Source: Phytoamicus setariae
GTDB taxonomy: Bacteria; Pseudomonadota; Alphaproteobacteria; Rhizobiales; Rhizobiaceae
Length of the DNA stretch: 64,000 bases
Direction of reading: 5' to 3'
Assembly (NCBI RefSeq): GCF_016722925.1
Contig: NZ_JAEQNC010000011.1
Location: forward strand, 110,632 to 174,631
Position numbers and translations under genes: made by a program. Below, in pieces: positions 49,556 through 58,931 of the stretch. Numbering within the stretch: the first letter of the stretch is position 1; each line of letters begins with the position of its first letter. The notes beneath the pieces were generated by a model. It was not told the DNA's origin. It saw nothing but the letters and a program-made list of their open reading frames with translations, and did not search any database.

Positions 49556-49587
49556 TCTTTGTTTTCGGGGGCAGAGGAAGATCAGCA

Positions 49588-50979
49588 ATGGATATCCGCC
49601 CCGAACCTTTCGAACCACCAGCACCGATCCCGCGAACCGTTCCGCCGTCGCGGCTCGAAATAATCCGCGTGATGTTTCGCAATCCGCTGGAGCTTTGGGG
49701 CCAGCCGAGCTACACGCTTCCCTACCTTCAGGTGAAGTTCTTCGGCCAGTTGACGACCATTGCCAATCATCCCGGCCTTATCAAGCACGTGCTTGTCGAC
49801 AATGCCTCCAACTACGCAATGCAGCCGATCCGCCAACTGGTGCTGAGACCCATTTTGCGCGATGGCCTGCTGACAGCCGAGGGCGACGTCTGGAAGCGTT
49901 CTCGCAAGGCCATGGCGCCGGTCTTCACGCCCCGGCATTCGCGCGGCTTCGCGAGCCAGATGTTTAGAAAGTCTGAGGAGTTTGCAGAGAGATATATTGA
50001 GCCGGCTAAGCGAGGCGACGAGGTCAACATCGCCACAGGCATGACGGAGCTGACTTATGAAATCCTGGCGGAGACATTGTTCTCCGGCGAGATTGCCACG
50101 GGCACCGATGGATTTGCCGACCGGGTCGATTCCTTGCTGCACAATATGGGTCGCATCGATCCGTTCGACCTGCTGCGTGCGCCCGCCTGGGTGCCGCGCA
50201 TGACCCGCATTCCCGGCAGGAAGGCGCTGAGGGCGTTTCGCGGCATCGTCGCCGAGACCATGGATGCGCGCAAGGCCGCTATTCAGCGCAATGCGGCCGT
50301 GCCGGATGACTTCCTGACATTGCTGCTTCGTCTTGAGGGGCCTGATGGTCTGACACGCGATGAAATCGAGGACAATATCCTGACCTTCATCGGCGCCGGC
50401 CATGAAACCACCGCCCGCGCGCTGGCCTGGACGCTTTACTGCGTGGCGGAAAGCCCGCATTTCCGCAGCCTGATGGAAGACGAAATCGATCGCGTCATTG
50501 CCGACGGTGCCGATCCGGTCGACTGGCTGGATGCCATGCCGCATGTCCGGGCGGCTTTCGAGGAAGCGTTGCGTCTCTATCCTCCAGCGCCTTCGATCAA
50601 CAGGGCGCCGCTGGAAGACGACGAATGGACCGACGAAAACGGCAGGACGATCCAGTTGCCGAAGGGCGAATCGGTGCTTGTCATGCCATGGACCCTGCAT
50701 CGCCACACGCTGCTTTGGGACCGGCCGCGCCATTTCATTCCCGAACGCTTTCTACCGGGCAATCGCGAGACCATCGGGCGATTCCAGTACCTGCCGTTCG
50801 GTGCGGGCCCGCGCATCTGCATCGGCGCGACTTTTGCGTTGCAGGAGGCGGTCATCGCGCTTGCCGTGCTGATGAAACGCTTTCGCTTCGATGTGACCGA
50901 GAACACAAGGCCGTGGCCGGTGCAAAGGCTGACGACCCAGCCGCTCAACGGGATTGCGATGTCGGTGTCGGCGCGCTGA
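49588..50979 (+). CDS. Cytochrome P450
   Basis: 463-aa heme monooxygenase, soluble, with no membrane anchor. The heme loop FGAGPRICIG lies at 404-413 with ligand Cys411. The I-helix oxygen motif is GAGHETTA, and the ExxR pair is in FEEALRLYPPAP. Layout resembles fatty-acid or terpene hydroxylases of the class with separate redox partners; no ferredoxin or reductase gene is adjacent. The substrate is unknown. It is cotranscribed at best with DUF1402 upstream. Its last 35 bases overlap the convergent secreted-protein gene. Confidence 0.92.
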   Translation: MDIRPEPFEPPAPIPRTVPPSRLEIIRVMFRNPLELWGQPSYTLPYLQVKFFGQLTTIANHPGLIKHVLVDNASNYAMQPIRQLVLRPILRDGLLTAEGDVWKRSRKAMAPVFTPRHSRGFASQMFRKSEEFAERYIEPAKRGDEVNIATGMTELTYEILAETLFSGEIATGTDGFADRVDSLLHNMGRIDPFDLLRAPAWVPRMTRIPGRKALRAFRGIVAETMDARKAAIQRNAAVPDDFLTLLLRLEGPDGLTRDEIEDNILTFIGAGHETTARALAWTLYCVAESPHFRSLMEDEIDRVIADGADPVDWLDAMPHVRAAFEEALRLYPPAPSINRAPLEDDEWTDENGRTIQLPKGESVLVMPWTLHRHTLLWDRPRHFIPERFLPGNRETIGRFQYLPFGAGPRICIGATFALQEAVIALAVLMKRFRFDVTENTRPWPVQRLTTQPLNGIAMSVSAR

Positions 50980-51502
50980 GCTTCGATTTCGGCTTGTCGA
51001 TCTTCTTGATCCGCGCGCAAGTCGATTCGCCGACATTGTCGCATGGCCGGTAGGTGACGATCTCGCTGCCTGATCCGTCCGCCCAGACGACCTGGATCGT
51101 CAGCGTCTTTGCCTGATGCGGCTTCAGGTCGAGATAGATGTATTTGTTGGTGGGATCATCAGCCGGGATGTTGAACGGCTGTTGCGGATCGCAGGGACCA
51201 AGCGGAAAATGAAGGTCCAACGCATCAGAGTTTATTGAATAACGGACCTCGGAGAGCCGGCAGCGCATCGTCTGCAGGGCAGTGAAATAGATGAGCTGGC
51301 GGTTGCCGTAGTCGCGAAACTGCACCCAGCCGGGCTGGCGGTTGGCATCGAGCATTGCCTTGTAGATCGACATGTCGGGCAGCTCGGGCTTGTATTCGTC
51401 CTCATCGCCTTCCTGCGCCAGCGCAACGGTCGTGCCGGCCACAAGCAGGCTGGCGATCAGCCATCGGCTGGCGGCGTTCCCAATGCTCATCATTTCTTCC
51501 AT
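50945..51502 (-). CDS. Secreted protein of unknown function
   Basis: About 185 aa from ATG 51502, with nearby alternatives at 51493 and 51490. A signal peptide SRWLIASLLVAGTTVALAQ precedes a mature region of acidic start (EGDEDEYKPELPD), then four Cys residues (MRC, PCD, PCDN, TCAR) that could form two disulfides. No domain was recognised. The 3' end overlaps the P450 gene by 35 bases on the opposite strand. Confidence 0.65.
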   Translation of the reverse strand: MEEMMSIGNAASRWLIASLLVAGTTVALAQEGDEDEYKPELPDMSIYKAMLDANRQPGWVQFRDYGNRQLIYFTALQTMRCRLSEVRYSINSDALDLHFPLGPCDPQQPFNIPADDPTNKYIYLDLKPHQAKTLTIQVVWADGSGSEIVTYRPCDNVGESTCARIKKIDKPKSKLSAPTPTSQSR

Positions 51503-51655
51503 TCCTGTTGCGTGTCGGTTTTTGCATGGATCTGGCGCATCCTCGTCTGGAAATCGGCCGTGAAATCCCATAAGTCGCCTGATAAACCCTATCGTCAAGC
51601 CGTGCCCCGGCTGGCAATGGGTCGTCAAAAGCTTTTCAATTGATGGTGTAACGGC

Positions 51656-53653
51656 GTGGCATCGCGATTTCTTCTCGGCATTGATACTGGTGGCACCTAT
51701 ACGGATGCGGTTCTCTTCAGCCCGGAGGAGGGCGTGAAGGCAAGAGCGAAATCGCTCACCACCCGCCACGATCTTTCCGAGGGCATCCGCAAGGCGGTCG
51801 AGAACGTGCTGGAAGAGACCGGTACCGATCCTTCATCGATTCGCCTCGCATCGCTGTCGACGACGCTTGCCACCAACGCGCTGGTCGAAGGCCAGGGCGG
51901 CCGCGTCGGCCTGGTCATGATCGGTTTTGGTCCTGAGGATCTCGAGCGGGACGGATTGAAGGCGGCGCTGGGAAGCGATCCCGTCGTCTTCGTTCCCGGC
52001 GGCCACAACGTCTATGGCCACGAAACGCCGCTCGATCTTGCACCCCTCGAGATCGAAATCGAGCACCTTGCCAATACCGTGACGGCATTTGCCGTGGCTG
52101 GCTATTTCGCCACCCGGAATCCCGATCACGAGTTGCGGGTGAAAAATTTCATTCGCGAAAAGACTCAGCTGCCTGTCACCTGCAGTCATGAATTGTCGTC
52201 AAAGCTCGGCGGCCCGCGCCGAGCTTTGACGACGCTGCTCAATGCACGTCTGGTATCGATGATCGACCGGCTGATCGGCTCGTCGGAGGATTTCCTCACC
52301 GCACATGGAATCAATGCGCCGTTGATGGTGGTGCGCGGGGATGGTGCGCTGATTTCGGCAGCGGAGGCACGGCTCAGGCCGATCGAGACCATTCTTTCCG
52401 GGCCTGCCGCGAGCCTTGTTGGTGCGCGCTTCCTCACCGGACTCGACAATGCAGTCGTCTCCGACATCGGCGGCACCACGACCGATGTCGCCATTCTTGA
52501 TAATGGCCGGCCGCGGCTCGATGAGGAGGGCGCTGTGGTCGGCAGCTATCGCACCATGGTGCAGGCTGTTGCTATGCGCACCTACGGTCTGGGTGGCGAT
52601 TCGGAAGTTCATGTGAATGCGCGGGGACTGGAGGCGTCGCTCATCCTCGGGCCCCGACGCATCCTGCCACTCAGCCTTGTTGCGCACCTGCATGGCACGG
52701 AAATCATCGAGGCGCTCGACCGACAACTAAAGGCCACGCATGCCGGCCGGCATGACGGGCGTTTTGCGATTCGCTCGGGTCTACCGGATCGGTTCGCCAG
52801 CGGTCTGTCGCCGCAGGACGAGGCGCTCTATCAGCGGATCGGGGAAAAACCGGTCGCACTCAACGATCTCCTGGTCACGTCGATGCAGAAGGCCTCGGTC
52901 GACCGGCTGGTTTCGCGCGGTCTGGTTCACATCGCCGGCGTCACTCCGTCGGATGCGATGCATGTGCTCGGCCGACAGAGCCAGTGGAATGTCGATGCGG
53001 CGCAGCTGGCGCTCGAGCTTGGCGCTCGCACCAAGGATGGCACTGGCAAGCCGATCGCCGCCACGGCTGAAGAATTCGCCGAGAAGATCGAAAGGCGCAT
53101 GACTCGCCAGTCGTCCGAGGTGATTCTCGCCGCGGCGCTGAGCGAAGACGGCGTCGACGGCGTCAATCCGGGGCAATCCATTCCCGTCGAGAGGGCGCTG
53201 GCGAGGAAGCCGGGTGTCGTGCGGTTTGCGATCTCGCTGGATCGGCCGCTGATTGGGCTTGGTGCTTCGGCGCATGTCTACTATCCCGCCATCGCCTCTA
53301 TGCTGAACGCCGAATCGGTGATTCCTCCCGACGCAGGAGTTGCCAATGCGATTGGCGCGGTTGCCGGCGAGATCAGCCAGACAGTCGTCGTTACCGTGAC
53401 CTCTCCCGAGGACGGGGTGTTCGTCATTTCGGGTGGCGGCGGTACGGCGCGTATGGTCGGTGAGGCCCAGACGCTCGAAGTGGCGCGCAGGCGGGCGGTC
53501 GAAACCGCAATCCAGCATGCAATCGACAACGGAGCGGATGAGCCTGTGGTGCATGTGTCCGAAGTGATCGAGGCGCCGGAGATCGAAGGCAACCGCAAGC
53601 TGGTCGAAGCGCGTTTCACCGCGACGGCGACCGGAAGGCCGAAAATTACCTGA
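51656..53653 (+). CDS. Hydantoinase/oxoprolinase family protein (HyuA-like)
   Basis: 665-aa ATP-dependent amidohydrolase of the HyuA/oxoprolinase A class. GIDTGGTYTDAVLF at the N-terminus is the ATPase phosphate-1 loop, SDIGGTTTDVAIL is the second, and LSTTLATNALVEGQGGRVGL is family-typical. No hyuB partner is found here, so the substrate could be hydantoin, oxoproline, acetone or something else. GTG 51656 is the start, as residues before it are not family-like. The C-terminal third is less conserved. Confidence 0.85.
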   Translation: MASRFLLGIDTGGTYTDAVLFSPEEGVKARAKSLTTRHDLSEGIRKAVENVLEETGTDPSSIRLASLSTTLATNALVEGQGGRVGLVMIGFGPEDLERDGLKAALGSDPVVFVPGGHNVYGHETPLDLAPLEIEIEHLANTVTAFAVAGYFATRNPDHELRVKNFIREKTQLPVTCSHELSSKLGGPRRALTTLLNARLVSMIDRLIGSSEDFLTAHGINAPLMVVRGDGALISAAEARLRPIETILSGPAASLVGARFLTGLDNAVVSDIGGTTTDVAILDNGRPRLDEEGAVVGSYRTMVQAVAMRTYGLGGDSEVHVNARGLEASLILGPRRILPLSLVAHLHGTEIIEALDRQLKATHAGRHDGRFAIRSGLPDRFASGLSPQDEALYQRIGEKPVALNDLLVTSMQKASVDRLVSRGLVHIAGVTPSDAMHVLGRQSQWNVDAAQLALELGARTKDGTGKPIAATAEEFAEKIERRMTRQSSEVILAAALSEDGVDGVNPGQSIPVERALARKPGVVRFAISLDRPLIGLGASAHVYYPAIASMLNAESVIPPDAGVANAIGAVAGEISQTVVVTVTSPEDGVFVISGGGGTARMVGEAQTLEVARRRAVETAIQHAIDNGADEPVVHVSEVIEAPEIEGNRKLVEARFTATATGRPKIT

Positions 53654-53659
53654 GATTGT

Positions 53660-53672
53660 TTCCAATTTGGAA
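53660..53672 (+). promoter_or_regulatory. Palindrome upstream of glcB
   Basis: TTCCAA-T-TTGGAA, perfect 6-bp arms around one base, within a longer imperfect dyad (53656-53675) just after the hyuA-like stop and 91 bases before glcB. It may be an operator for malate synthase control. Inferred only. Confidence 0.3.
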
Positions 53673-53762
53673 CAAATCCTGCCCCGGCAGACCGCATTGA
53701 CTGGTTTGCGCCGATATCGCACTGTTCTTTCAGAATTTTAAGTTTGAAAGAAGGGTATCGCC

Positions 53763-55931
53763 ATGACCATGGTGGAACAGTACGGGCTTCGGATCGACCA
53801 GCAGCTTCATGATTTCCTGCTCAATGAGGCGCTTCCCGGCACCGGTGTAAAGCCCGATCACTTCTTCCAGGAACTCTCCGAGATCATTCATGATCTCGCT
53901 CCAAAGAATCGCGCGCTGCTGCAGAAGCGCACGGCGATCCAGATGCAGCTCGATGACTGGTACAGGCAGAACGGCGCCCCCATCGACATGGCGCGTTATG
54001 AGGCGTTCCTGCGCGAGATCGGATATATTGTGCCGGAAGGCAGCCCTTTCTCCATCGGCACGGACAAGGTCGACCCGGAAATCGCCACCATCGCCGGCCC
54101 TCAGCTCGTCGTGCCGATCATGAACGCCCGCTATGCGCTCAACGCAGCCAACGCCCGCTGGGGTTCGCTCTATGATGCGCTTTATGGAACGGATGCGATC
54201 GCCGAGACAGATGGCGCCGAAAAAACCAGGGGTTATAATCCGGTGCGTGGCGCCAAGGTTGTCGCCTGGGCCAAGGCATTTCTCGATGAGGCTGCGCCGC
54301 TTGCCGGCGGCAGCTGGAGAGACGTCACCTCACTCGCTGTTTCCGATGGCATGCTGGCCATCACCAGTGGTATCGGCCTGACCGGCCTCAAGGATCCGGC
54401 CCAATTCGCTGGCTATCTCCGCAACGATCGCGGCGATCTTCAGATTCTTCTGCGCAACAATGGTCTGCTGATCGAAATTCTCATCGACCCGACTGGCGAG
54501 ATCGGCAAATCCGATCCGGCCGGCATTTCGGACGTGTGGATCGAGGCGGCGATCACTGCGATCATGGATTGCGAGGATTCGATTGCCGCCGTTGATGCCG
54601 AAGACAAGGTTGTCGTCTACCGCAACTGGCTCGGCCTGATGAAGGGCGATCTGCAGGAGGATGTCACCAAGGGCGGCAAGACATTTGTCCGCAAGCTCAA
54701 CCCCGACGTCGATTATCTCGGCCCTGACGGCAAGCCGTTTTCGGTCAAGTGCCGCTCGTTGATGCTGGTGCGCAATGTCGGCCACCTCATGACCAATCCG
54801 GCGATTATCGACAAGCACGGCAATGAGGTGCCGGAAGGCATAATGGACGCCTGCATCACGGCGCTGATTGCCTTGCATGACATCGGCCTAAACGGCCGGC
54901 GCAAGAATTCTGCAACCGGATCGATGTATGTCGTCAAGCCTAAGATGCATGGCCCCGAGGAAGTCGCGTTCGCCGCCGAGATCTTCAGGCGCGTCGAGCA
55001 GGCGCTGAAGATGCAGCCCAACACCATCAAGATGGGCATCATGGACGAGGAGCGCCGGACAACGGTCAATCTGAAGGAATGCATCCGCGCCGCGTCCGAC
55101 CGGGTGGCGTTCATCAATACCGGTTTCCTCGATCGCACCGGCGACGAGATGCACACTTCGATGGAAGCAGGGCCGATGATCCGCAAGGGCGACATGAAGC
55201 AGTCCGCCTGGATCGCGGCCTACGAGAACTGGAATGTCGATACCGGCTTGGAATGCGGTCTTTCCGGGCGCGCACAGATCGGCAAAGGCATGTGGGCGAT
55301 GCCGGACCTGATGGCCGCCATGCTTGAGCAGAAGATCGCCCATCCGAAGGCCGGCGCCAATACCGCCTGGGTTCCCTCGCCGACAGCCGCGACATTGCAT
55401 GCGACCCATTATCACAAGGTCAATGTTGCTGCCGTCCAGCAAAGCCTGAAGAGCCGGCCGAAAGCGAAGCTCGCCGATATATTGAGTGTGCCGGTCGCCT
55501 CGCGGCCAAACTGGACGTCGGAAGAAATCCAGCACGAGATCGACAACAACTCACAGGGCATTCTCGGCTATGTGGTGCGCTGGATCGATCAGGGGGTCGG
55601 TTGCTCCAAGGTTCCCGATATCAACGATGTCGGCCTGATGGAGGATCGTGCCACGCTGCGCATTTCCGCCCAGCATATGGCCAATTGGCTGCACCACGGC
55701 GTGATCAGCGAGGATCAGGTGATCTCCACGATGAAGCGGATGGCTGAAATCGTCGATGGACAGAATGCCGATGATCCGCTTTACCGGCCGATGGCGCCGC
55801 ACTTCGGCAATTCCATCGCCTTCCAGGCGGCGGTCGAACTGGTGATGAAAGGCCGCGTCCAGCCGAATGGCTACACCGAACCGGTTCTGCACCGCCGTAG
55901 GCAGGAACTGAAGGCGTCCATCAGCCGATAG
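53763..55931 (+). CDS. glcB: Malate synthase G
   Basis: Condenses glyoxylate with acetyl-CoA to malate in the glyoxylate route. It has 722 aa, the G-isoform length. The barrel core has [19 protein letters not shown] with metal-binding residues and [26 protein letters not shown]-like [21 protein letters not shown] and [19 protein letters not shown] follow. A GAAGGG ribosome site precedes ATG 53763. It converges on the APH-like gene. Confidence 0.97.
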   Translation: MTMVEQYGLRIDQQLHDFLLNEALPGTGVKPDHFFQELSEIIHDLAPKNRALLQKRTAIQMQLDDWYRQNGAPIDMARYEAFLREIGYIVPEGSPFSIGTDKVDPEIATIAGPQLVVPIMNARYALNAANARWGSLYDALYGTDAIAETDGAEKTRGYNPVRGAKVVAWAKAFLDEAAPLAGGSWRDVTSLAVSDGMLAITSGIGLTGLKDPAQFAGYLRNDRGDLQILLRNNGLLIEILIDPTGEIGKSDPAGISDVWIEAAITAIMDCEDSIAAVDAEDKVVVYRNWLGLMKGDLQEDVTKGGKTFVRKLNPDVDYLGPDGKPFSVKCRSLMLVRNVGHLMTNPAIIDKHGNEVPEGIMDACITALIALHDIGLNGRRKNSATGSMYVVKPKMHGPEEVAFAAEIFRRVEQALKMQPNTIKMGIMDEERRTTVNLKECIRAASDRVAFINTGFLDRTGDEMHTSMEAGPMIRKGDMKQSAWIAAYENWNVDTGLECGLSGRAQIGKGMWAMPDLMAAMLEQKIAHPKAGANTAWVPSPTAATLHATHYHKVNVAAVQQSLKSRPKAKLADILSVPVASRPNWTSEEIQHEIDNNSQGILGYVVRWIDQGVGCSKVPDINDVGLMEDRATLRISAQHMANWLHHGVISEDQVISTMKRMAEIVDGQNADDPLYRPMAPHFGNSIAFQAAVELVMKGRVQPNGYTEPVLHRRRQELKASISR

Positions 55932-55944
55932 AATCGATGCCGGG

Positions 55945-56856
55945 CTAGGCCGATCCGCGTGCGAAATCGGCCGCGACCTGTTCGATTGCTCGTCTCGACA
56001 GCGAGACGAGCGCCGGATTCGTGTTGATGTAGTAAGGAAGAGCAACAAGCGCGACCGACAACGCCCAGGCTCGCCCGCGAAGCCACGTCGCATCGTCGAC
56101 CTGCAGCAGGGCGCGAAACAGGGGGCGGGTTTGCACCGTCAGCAAGGTCCAGGCGACCATCAGGTCGGTAGCAGGATCACCGACTGCCAGCCCGCCGAAA
56201 TCGATCACGGCGCACAACTGGCCCTTGTTCGCGATCAGATTGCCCGGATGTATATCGCCATGAATCCACACCGGATTGCCCTGCCAGGCGGGTAGGGTCA
56301 AAGACTGAGTCCAGATAGCTTCGGGAATGCTGGTGTCGATGATGCCCTCGAGGTCTGCGATCGCGGTACGCGTCTGGTTATCGCGGGCGGTGAGTGCTAC
56401 GCCCCGCCCGAAATTGTGGTTGCCGGGCAGCGGGCCATGACTGGAGTCTACGCTCTGCAGCGCCTTGATAAATTGGGCGAGGTCCCCGGCCGCCTGTGGC
56501 AGGTCAGAGAGCGGAGCTGCCGCGACATCCTGTCCCTCGATCCAGTTGCAGATGGTGAACACAAACGGGTAAGCCTCGGTCGCAGCCCCTCTTGCCAGCG
56601 GCATCGGCACGGCCAGTGGCAGATGTGGGGCCAGAACCGGCAGCCACCTGAGCTCCTTTGCTGCCTGATCAGCCGCGGCAGCAAAGCGCGGAAACCGCCC
56701 GACCAGCGTGTCCCCGAGTCTGAAGAGGGCGTTGTCGGTGCCCGCCGATGGCACGCGCCGAACAACCAATCCTGCCCATTGGGGAAATTGCGCTGACATC
56801 AGTTGCCCCGCAAGTAACTCGTCGATCAGAAGTTCGTCAGCATGCATGCGGCTCAT
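55945..56856 (-). CDS. Aminoglycoside phosphotransferase-fold kinase
   Basis: 303-aa APH-family small-molecule kinase. VWIHGDIHPGNLI is the catalytic Brenner motif with Asp, and VIDFGGLAVGDPATDL has the metal Asp. LPAWQGNPVWIHGD is common in the rhizobial members of unknown substrate; antibiotic resistance is not implied. ATG 56856 was chosen for GGAGGT 6 bases upstream. A terminator lies just beyond its 5' side, belonging to the upstream LDT gene. Confidence 0.85.
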   Translation of the reverse strand: MSRMHADELLIDELLAGQLMSAQFPQWAGLVVRRVPSAGTDNALFRLGDTLVGRFPRFAAAADQAAKELRWLPVLAPHLPLAVPMPLARGAATEAYPFVFTICNWIEGQDVAAAPLSDLPQAAGDLAQFIKALQSVDSSHGPLPGNHNFGRGVALTARDNQTRTAIADLEGIIDTSIPEAIWTQSLTLPAWQGNPVWIHGDIHPGNLIANKGQLCAVIDFGGLAVGDPATDLMVAWTLLTVQTRPLFRALLQVDDATWLRGRAWALSVALVALPYYINTNPALVSLSRRAIEQVAADFARGSA

Positions 56857-56878
56857 GAAACGACCTCCGCTAAAGAAC

Positions 56879-56908
56879 AAAAGCCGCTGGATCGCTCCAG
56901 CGGCTTTT
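56879..56908 (-). terminator. Terminator of the L,D-transpeptidase gene
   Basis: A perfect 13-bp stem (AAAAGCCGCTGGA at 56879-56891, TCCAGCGGCTTTT at 56896-56908) with a 4-base loop. On the - strand it follows the LDT stop and is trailed by T-rich bases. Its outer T run merges with parS-like site 5. Confidence 0.85.
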
Positions 56909-56920
56909 TCACGTGAAACA
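56905..56920. other. parS-like ParB-binding site 5
   Basis: TTTTTCACGTGAAACA matches the parS consensus at 15 of 16 positions. It overlaps the terminator by 4 bases and ends 9 bases before the LDT stop codon. Confidence 0.75.
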
Positions 56921-56928
56921 AGAAACGT

Positions 56929-57591
56929 TCAGATTACGACGACGCGCGAGCTCTTGCCCGGACGGACGCGCGAATAGAGATCGATGATATCCTGGTTGAT
57001 CAGACGGATGCAGCCGGACGATGCCGCGGTGCCGATCGAGCTCCAGTCCGGGGTGCCGTGCAGGCGGAACAGGGTGTCGCGGCCCTGGTCGTCGAAGAGA
57101 TACATGGCGCGCGCGCCAAGCGGGTTCTTCAGGCCAGGTTCCTGGCCCTTTTCGACATATTTGGCGACTTCCGGCTTGCGCTCGGCCATTTCTGCCGGCG
57201 GATGCCAGGTCGGCCACTCCTGCTTCCAGGCTATGTAGGCTTCACCCTTCCAGGCAAATCCCTGCTTGCCGACGCCGATACCGTAACGCACAGCCTTGCC
57301 GCCGCCCAAAACGTAGTAGAGAAAACGATCCTTCGTGTCGACGATGATCGTTCCGCGCTTCTCATCAGTGTCGTAGGAGATAATCTGGCGATGGTACTTC
57401 TTGTCTACTTTGTTGATCGGAATTGCCGGCAGAGCAAAACCGGCATCCGTCACCTGACCATAGGAGTCGGTAAAGATCTCCGACGTTTCGATTGCGGCGG
57501 AATCCGATGACGGCGCGGACGTGGTGGAGCAGGAGGCAAGGCCCAGGCTGATAAGGAGGCCGAATGCCGTGATCGCGGAGCGGAGGCGCAT
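56929..57591 (-). CDS. L,D-transpeptidase (YkuD/ErfK family) lipoprotein
   Basis: 220 aa. It begins with a lipoprotein signal, MRLRSAITAFGLL...LGLASC, with lipid-modified Cys21. The YkuD domain (about 85-220) carries HGTPDWSSIGTAASSGCIRL, with the catalytic Cys194 in SGC and the paired His. It makes 3-3 crosslinks or attaches proteins to peptidoglycan, a major activity in Rhizobiaceae, whose walls are rich in 3-3 links. ATG 57591 was chosen because the signal starts there; upstream in-frame sequence is not signal-like. Confidence 0.93.
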   Translation of the reverse strand: MRLRSAITAFGLLISLGLASCSTTSAPSSDSAAIETSEIFTDSYGQVTDAGFALPAIPINKVDKKYHRQIISYDTDEKRGTIIVDTKDRFLYYVLGGGKAVRYGIGVGKQGFAWKGEAYIAWKQEWPTWHPPAEMAERKPEVAKYVEKGQEPGLKNPLGARAMYLFDDQGRDTLFRLHGTPDWSSIGTAASSGCIRLINQDIIDLYSRVRPGKSSRVVVI

Positions 57592-57773
57592 CTGTTTCTC
57601 TTGACTTGGATTGTGGAAGTAGGATGGTTGTGCCCACCATCTCTCTTCTTGGTTTATTGCCACTATTCCCGTATTTGCAAGTACATGAGACGCCGTGGAA
57701 TGAGGGCGCAACGGCAATTAGATTTTCCATTGCTTTTTTGCAACAATCGGCCCCGCATCAGCACGAGAATCAC

Positions 57774-58289
57774 ATGGGCATAGTATCTGTTCACGGCGAC
57801 AACCCACTCAAGGACGGGCGCCAGTCCCAGCGGGCGCTGGCTATCCGCAGGGGGGTGCAGCGGCTGTTTCACGACATGCGTCATGCGACATTGCCGGAGT
57901 TGACGCTTTCAAATGGTCGTCGCGCCGATATCGTGACCCTGTCCGAGAGGGGCGAGATCTGGATTGTCGAGATCAAGTCTTCGATCGAGGATTTTCGCGT
58001 TGACAGGAAATGGCATGAATACCGCGCCTATTGTGACCGGCTGTTCTTTGCCACGCTCAACGATGTGCCGCAGGAAATCTTCCCGGAGGATTGCGGTTTC
58101 ATCCTGTCGGATTCCTATGGCGCCGAGATCATCCGGGAGGCGCCGGAGCATAAACTCGCTCCGGCGACACGCAAGGCGTTGACGTTAGGGATTTCCCGCA
58201 TTGCCGCGGCACGGCTCATGCATGCCGAATGGGCGTCCGAACGCCTCGGCCTCGCCAACCCTAATCAAGGCGACGACGACGTCCTGTGA
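57774..58289 (+). CDS. mmcB: MmcB family DNA repair protein
   Basis: 171-aa protein of the MmcB (DUF2161/434-like) family, with a PD-(D/E)XK-like nuclease core: NGRRADIVTLSERGEIWIVEIKSS, Asp and Glu-x-Lys spacing as expected. In Caulobacter mmcB is cell-cycle regulated and contributes to mutagenesis and repair. ATG 57774 (MGIVSVHGDN) was chosen; the 56 in-frame codons before it are not family-like. Its stop abuts the actR stop convergently. Confidence 0.88.
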   Translation: MGIVSVHGDNPLKDGRQSQRALAIRRGVQRLFHDMRHATLPELTLSNGRRADIVTLSERGEIWIVEIKSSIEDFRVDRKWHEYRAYCDRLFFATLNDVPQEIFPEDCGFILSDSYGAEIIREAPEHKLAPATRKALTLGISRIAAARLMHAEWASERLGLANPNQGDDDVL

Positions 58290-58859
58290 TTACTTCGGAG
58301 CCCGTTTTGCGAGAATCCGCTGCAGCGTCCGACGGTGCATGTTCAGCCGGCGGGCGGTCTCGGAGACGTTACGGTCGCACATTTCGTAGACGCGCTGGAT
58401 ATGCTCCCAGCGCACCCGGTCGGCCGACATCGGATTTTCCGGAGGTTCCACCTTCTCGCCGCTTCTGCGCGTTAGCGCCGCATACACTTCATCGGCATCG
58501 GCTGGCTTGGCGAGATAGTCGATGGCGCCGAGCTTGACCGCAGTCACAGCGGTGGCGATGTTGCCGTAGCCGGTCAGCACGATCACCTGGCTGTCGTCTC
58601 TTCTACTGCGGATCGTCTCGATAACGTCGAGGCCGCTGCCATCGGCAAGACGCAGGTCGACGACGGCGTATTTCGGCGGGCGTGCCTTTGCCTTGGCGAC
58701 ACCCTCCGCGACGGACTCTGCGGTTTCGACCTTGAAGCCGCGGCTTTCCATGGCGCGTGCCAGTCTCTTGAGAAACGGTGCATCATCCTCGACGATCAGC
58801 AGCGAACCGTCTGCACCGATAGCTTCAGATGAGTCGGATTTCTCTGCGGTCTCGTTCAT
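58290..58859 (-). CDS. actR: Redox/acid response regulator ActR (RegA/PrrA family)
   Basis: 189-aa response regulator. The receiver domain has the phosphorylated Asp68 in VVDLRLADGSG, and the C-terminal Fis-type HTH (about 150-189) has NVSETARRLNMHRRTLQRILAKR, characteristic of RegA/PrrA/ActR. It controls redox, respiration and, in Sinorhizobium, acid tolerance genes. It is paired with actS, 72 bases upstream on the same strand. Confidence 0.95.
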   Translation of the reverse strand: MNETAEKSDSSEAIGADGSLLIVEDDAPFLKRLARAMESRGFKVETAESVAEGVAKAKARPPKYAVVDLRLADGSGLDVIETIRSRRDDSQVIVLTGYGNIATAVTAVKLGAIDYLAKPADADEVYAALTRRSGEKVEPPENPMSADRVRWEHIQRVYEMCDRNVSETARRLNMHRRTLQRILAKRAPK

Positions 58860-58931
58860 GGTGCTGTCCTTGCCCTCATTCCTGATGCTTCAGGTCAATA
58901 TAGGATGAATCTGTTCAACACCAATATGGAA

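Noticed and set aside
49783..49796. Perfect 14-bp palindrome CAAGCACGTGCTTG
   Set aside because: It shares CACGTG with parS but not the flanks, and it lies inside the P450 coding sequence; probably chance.
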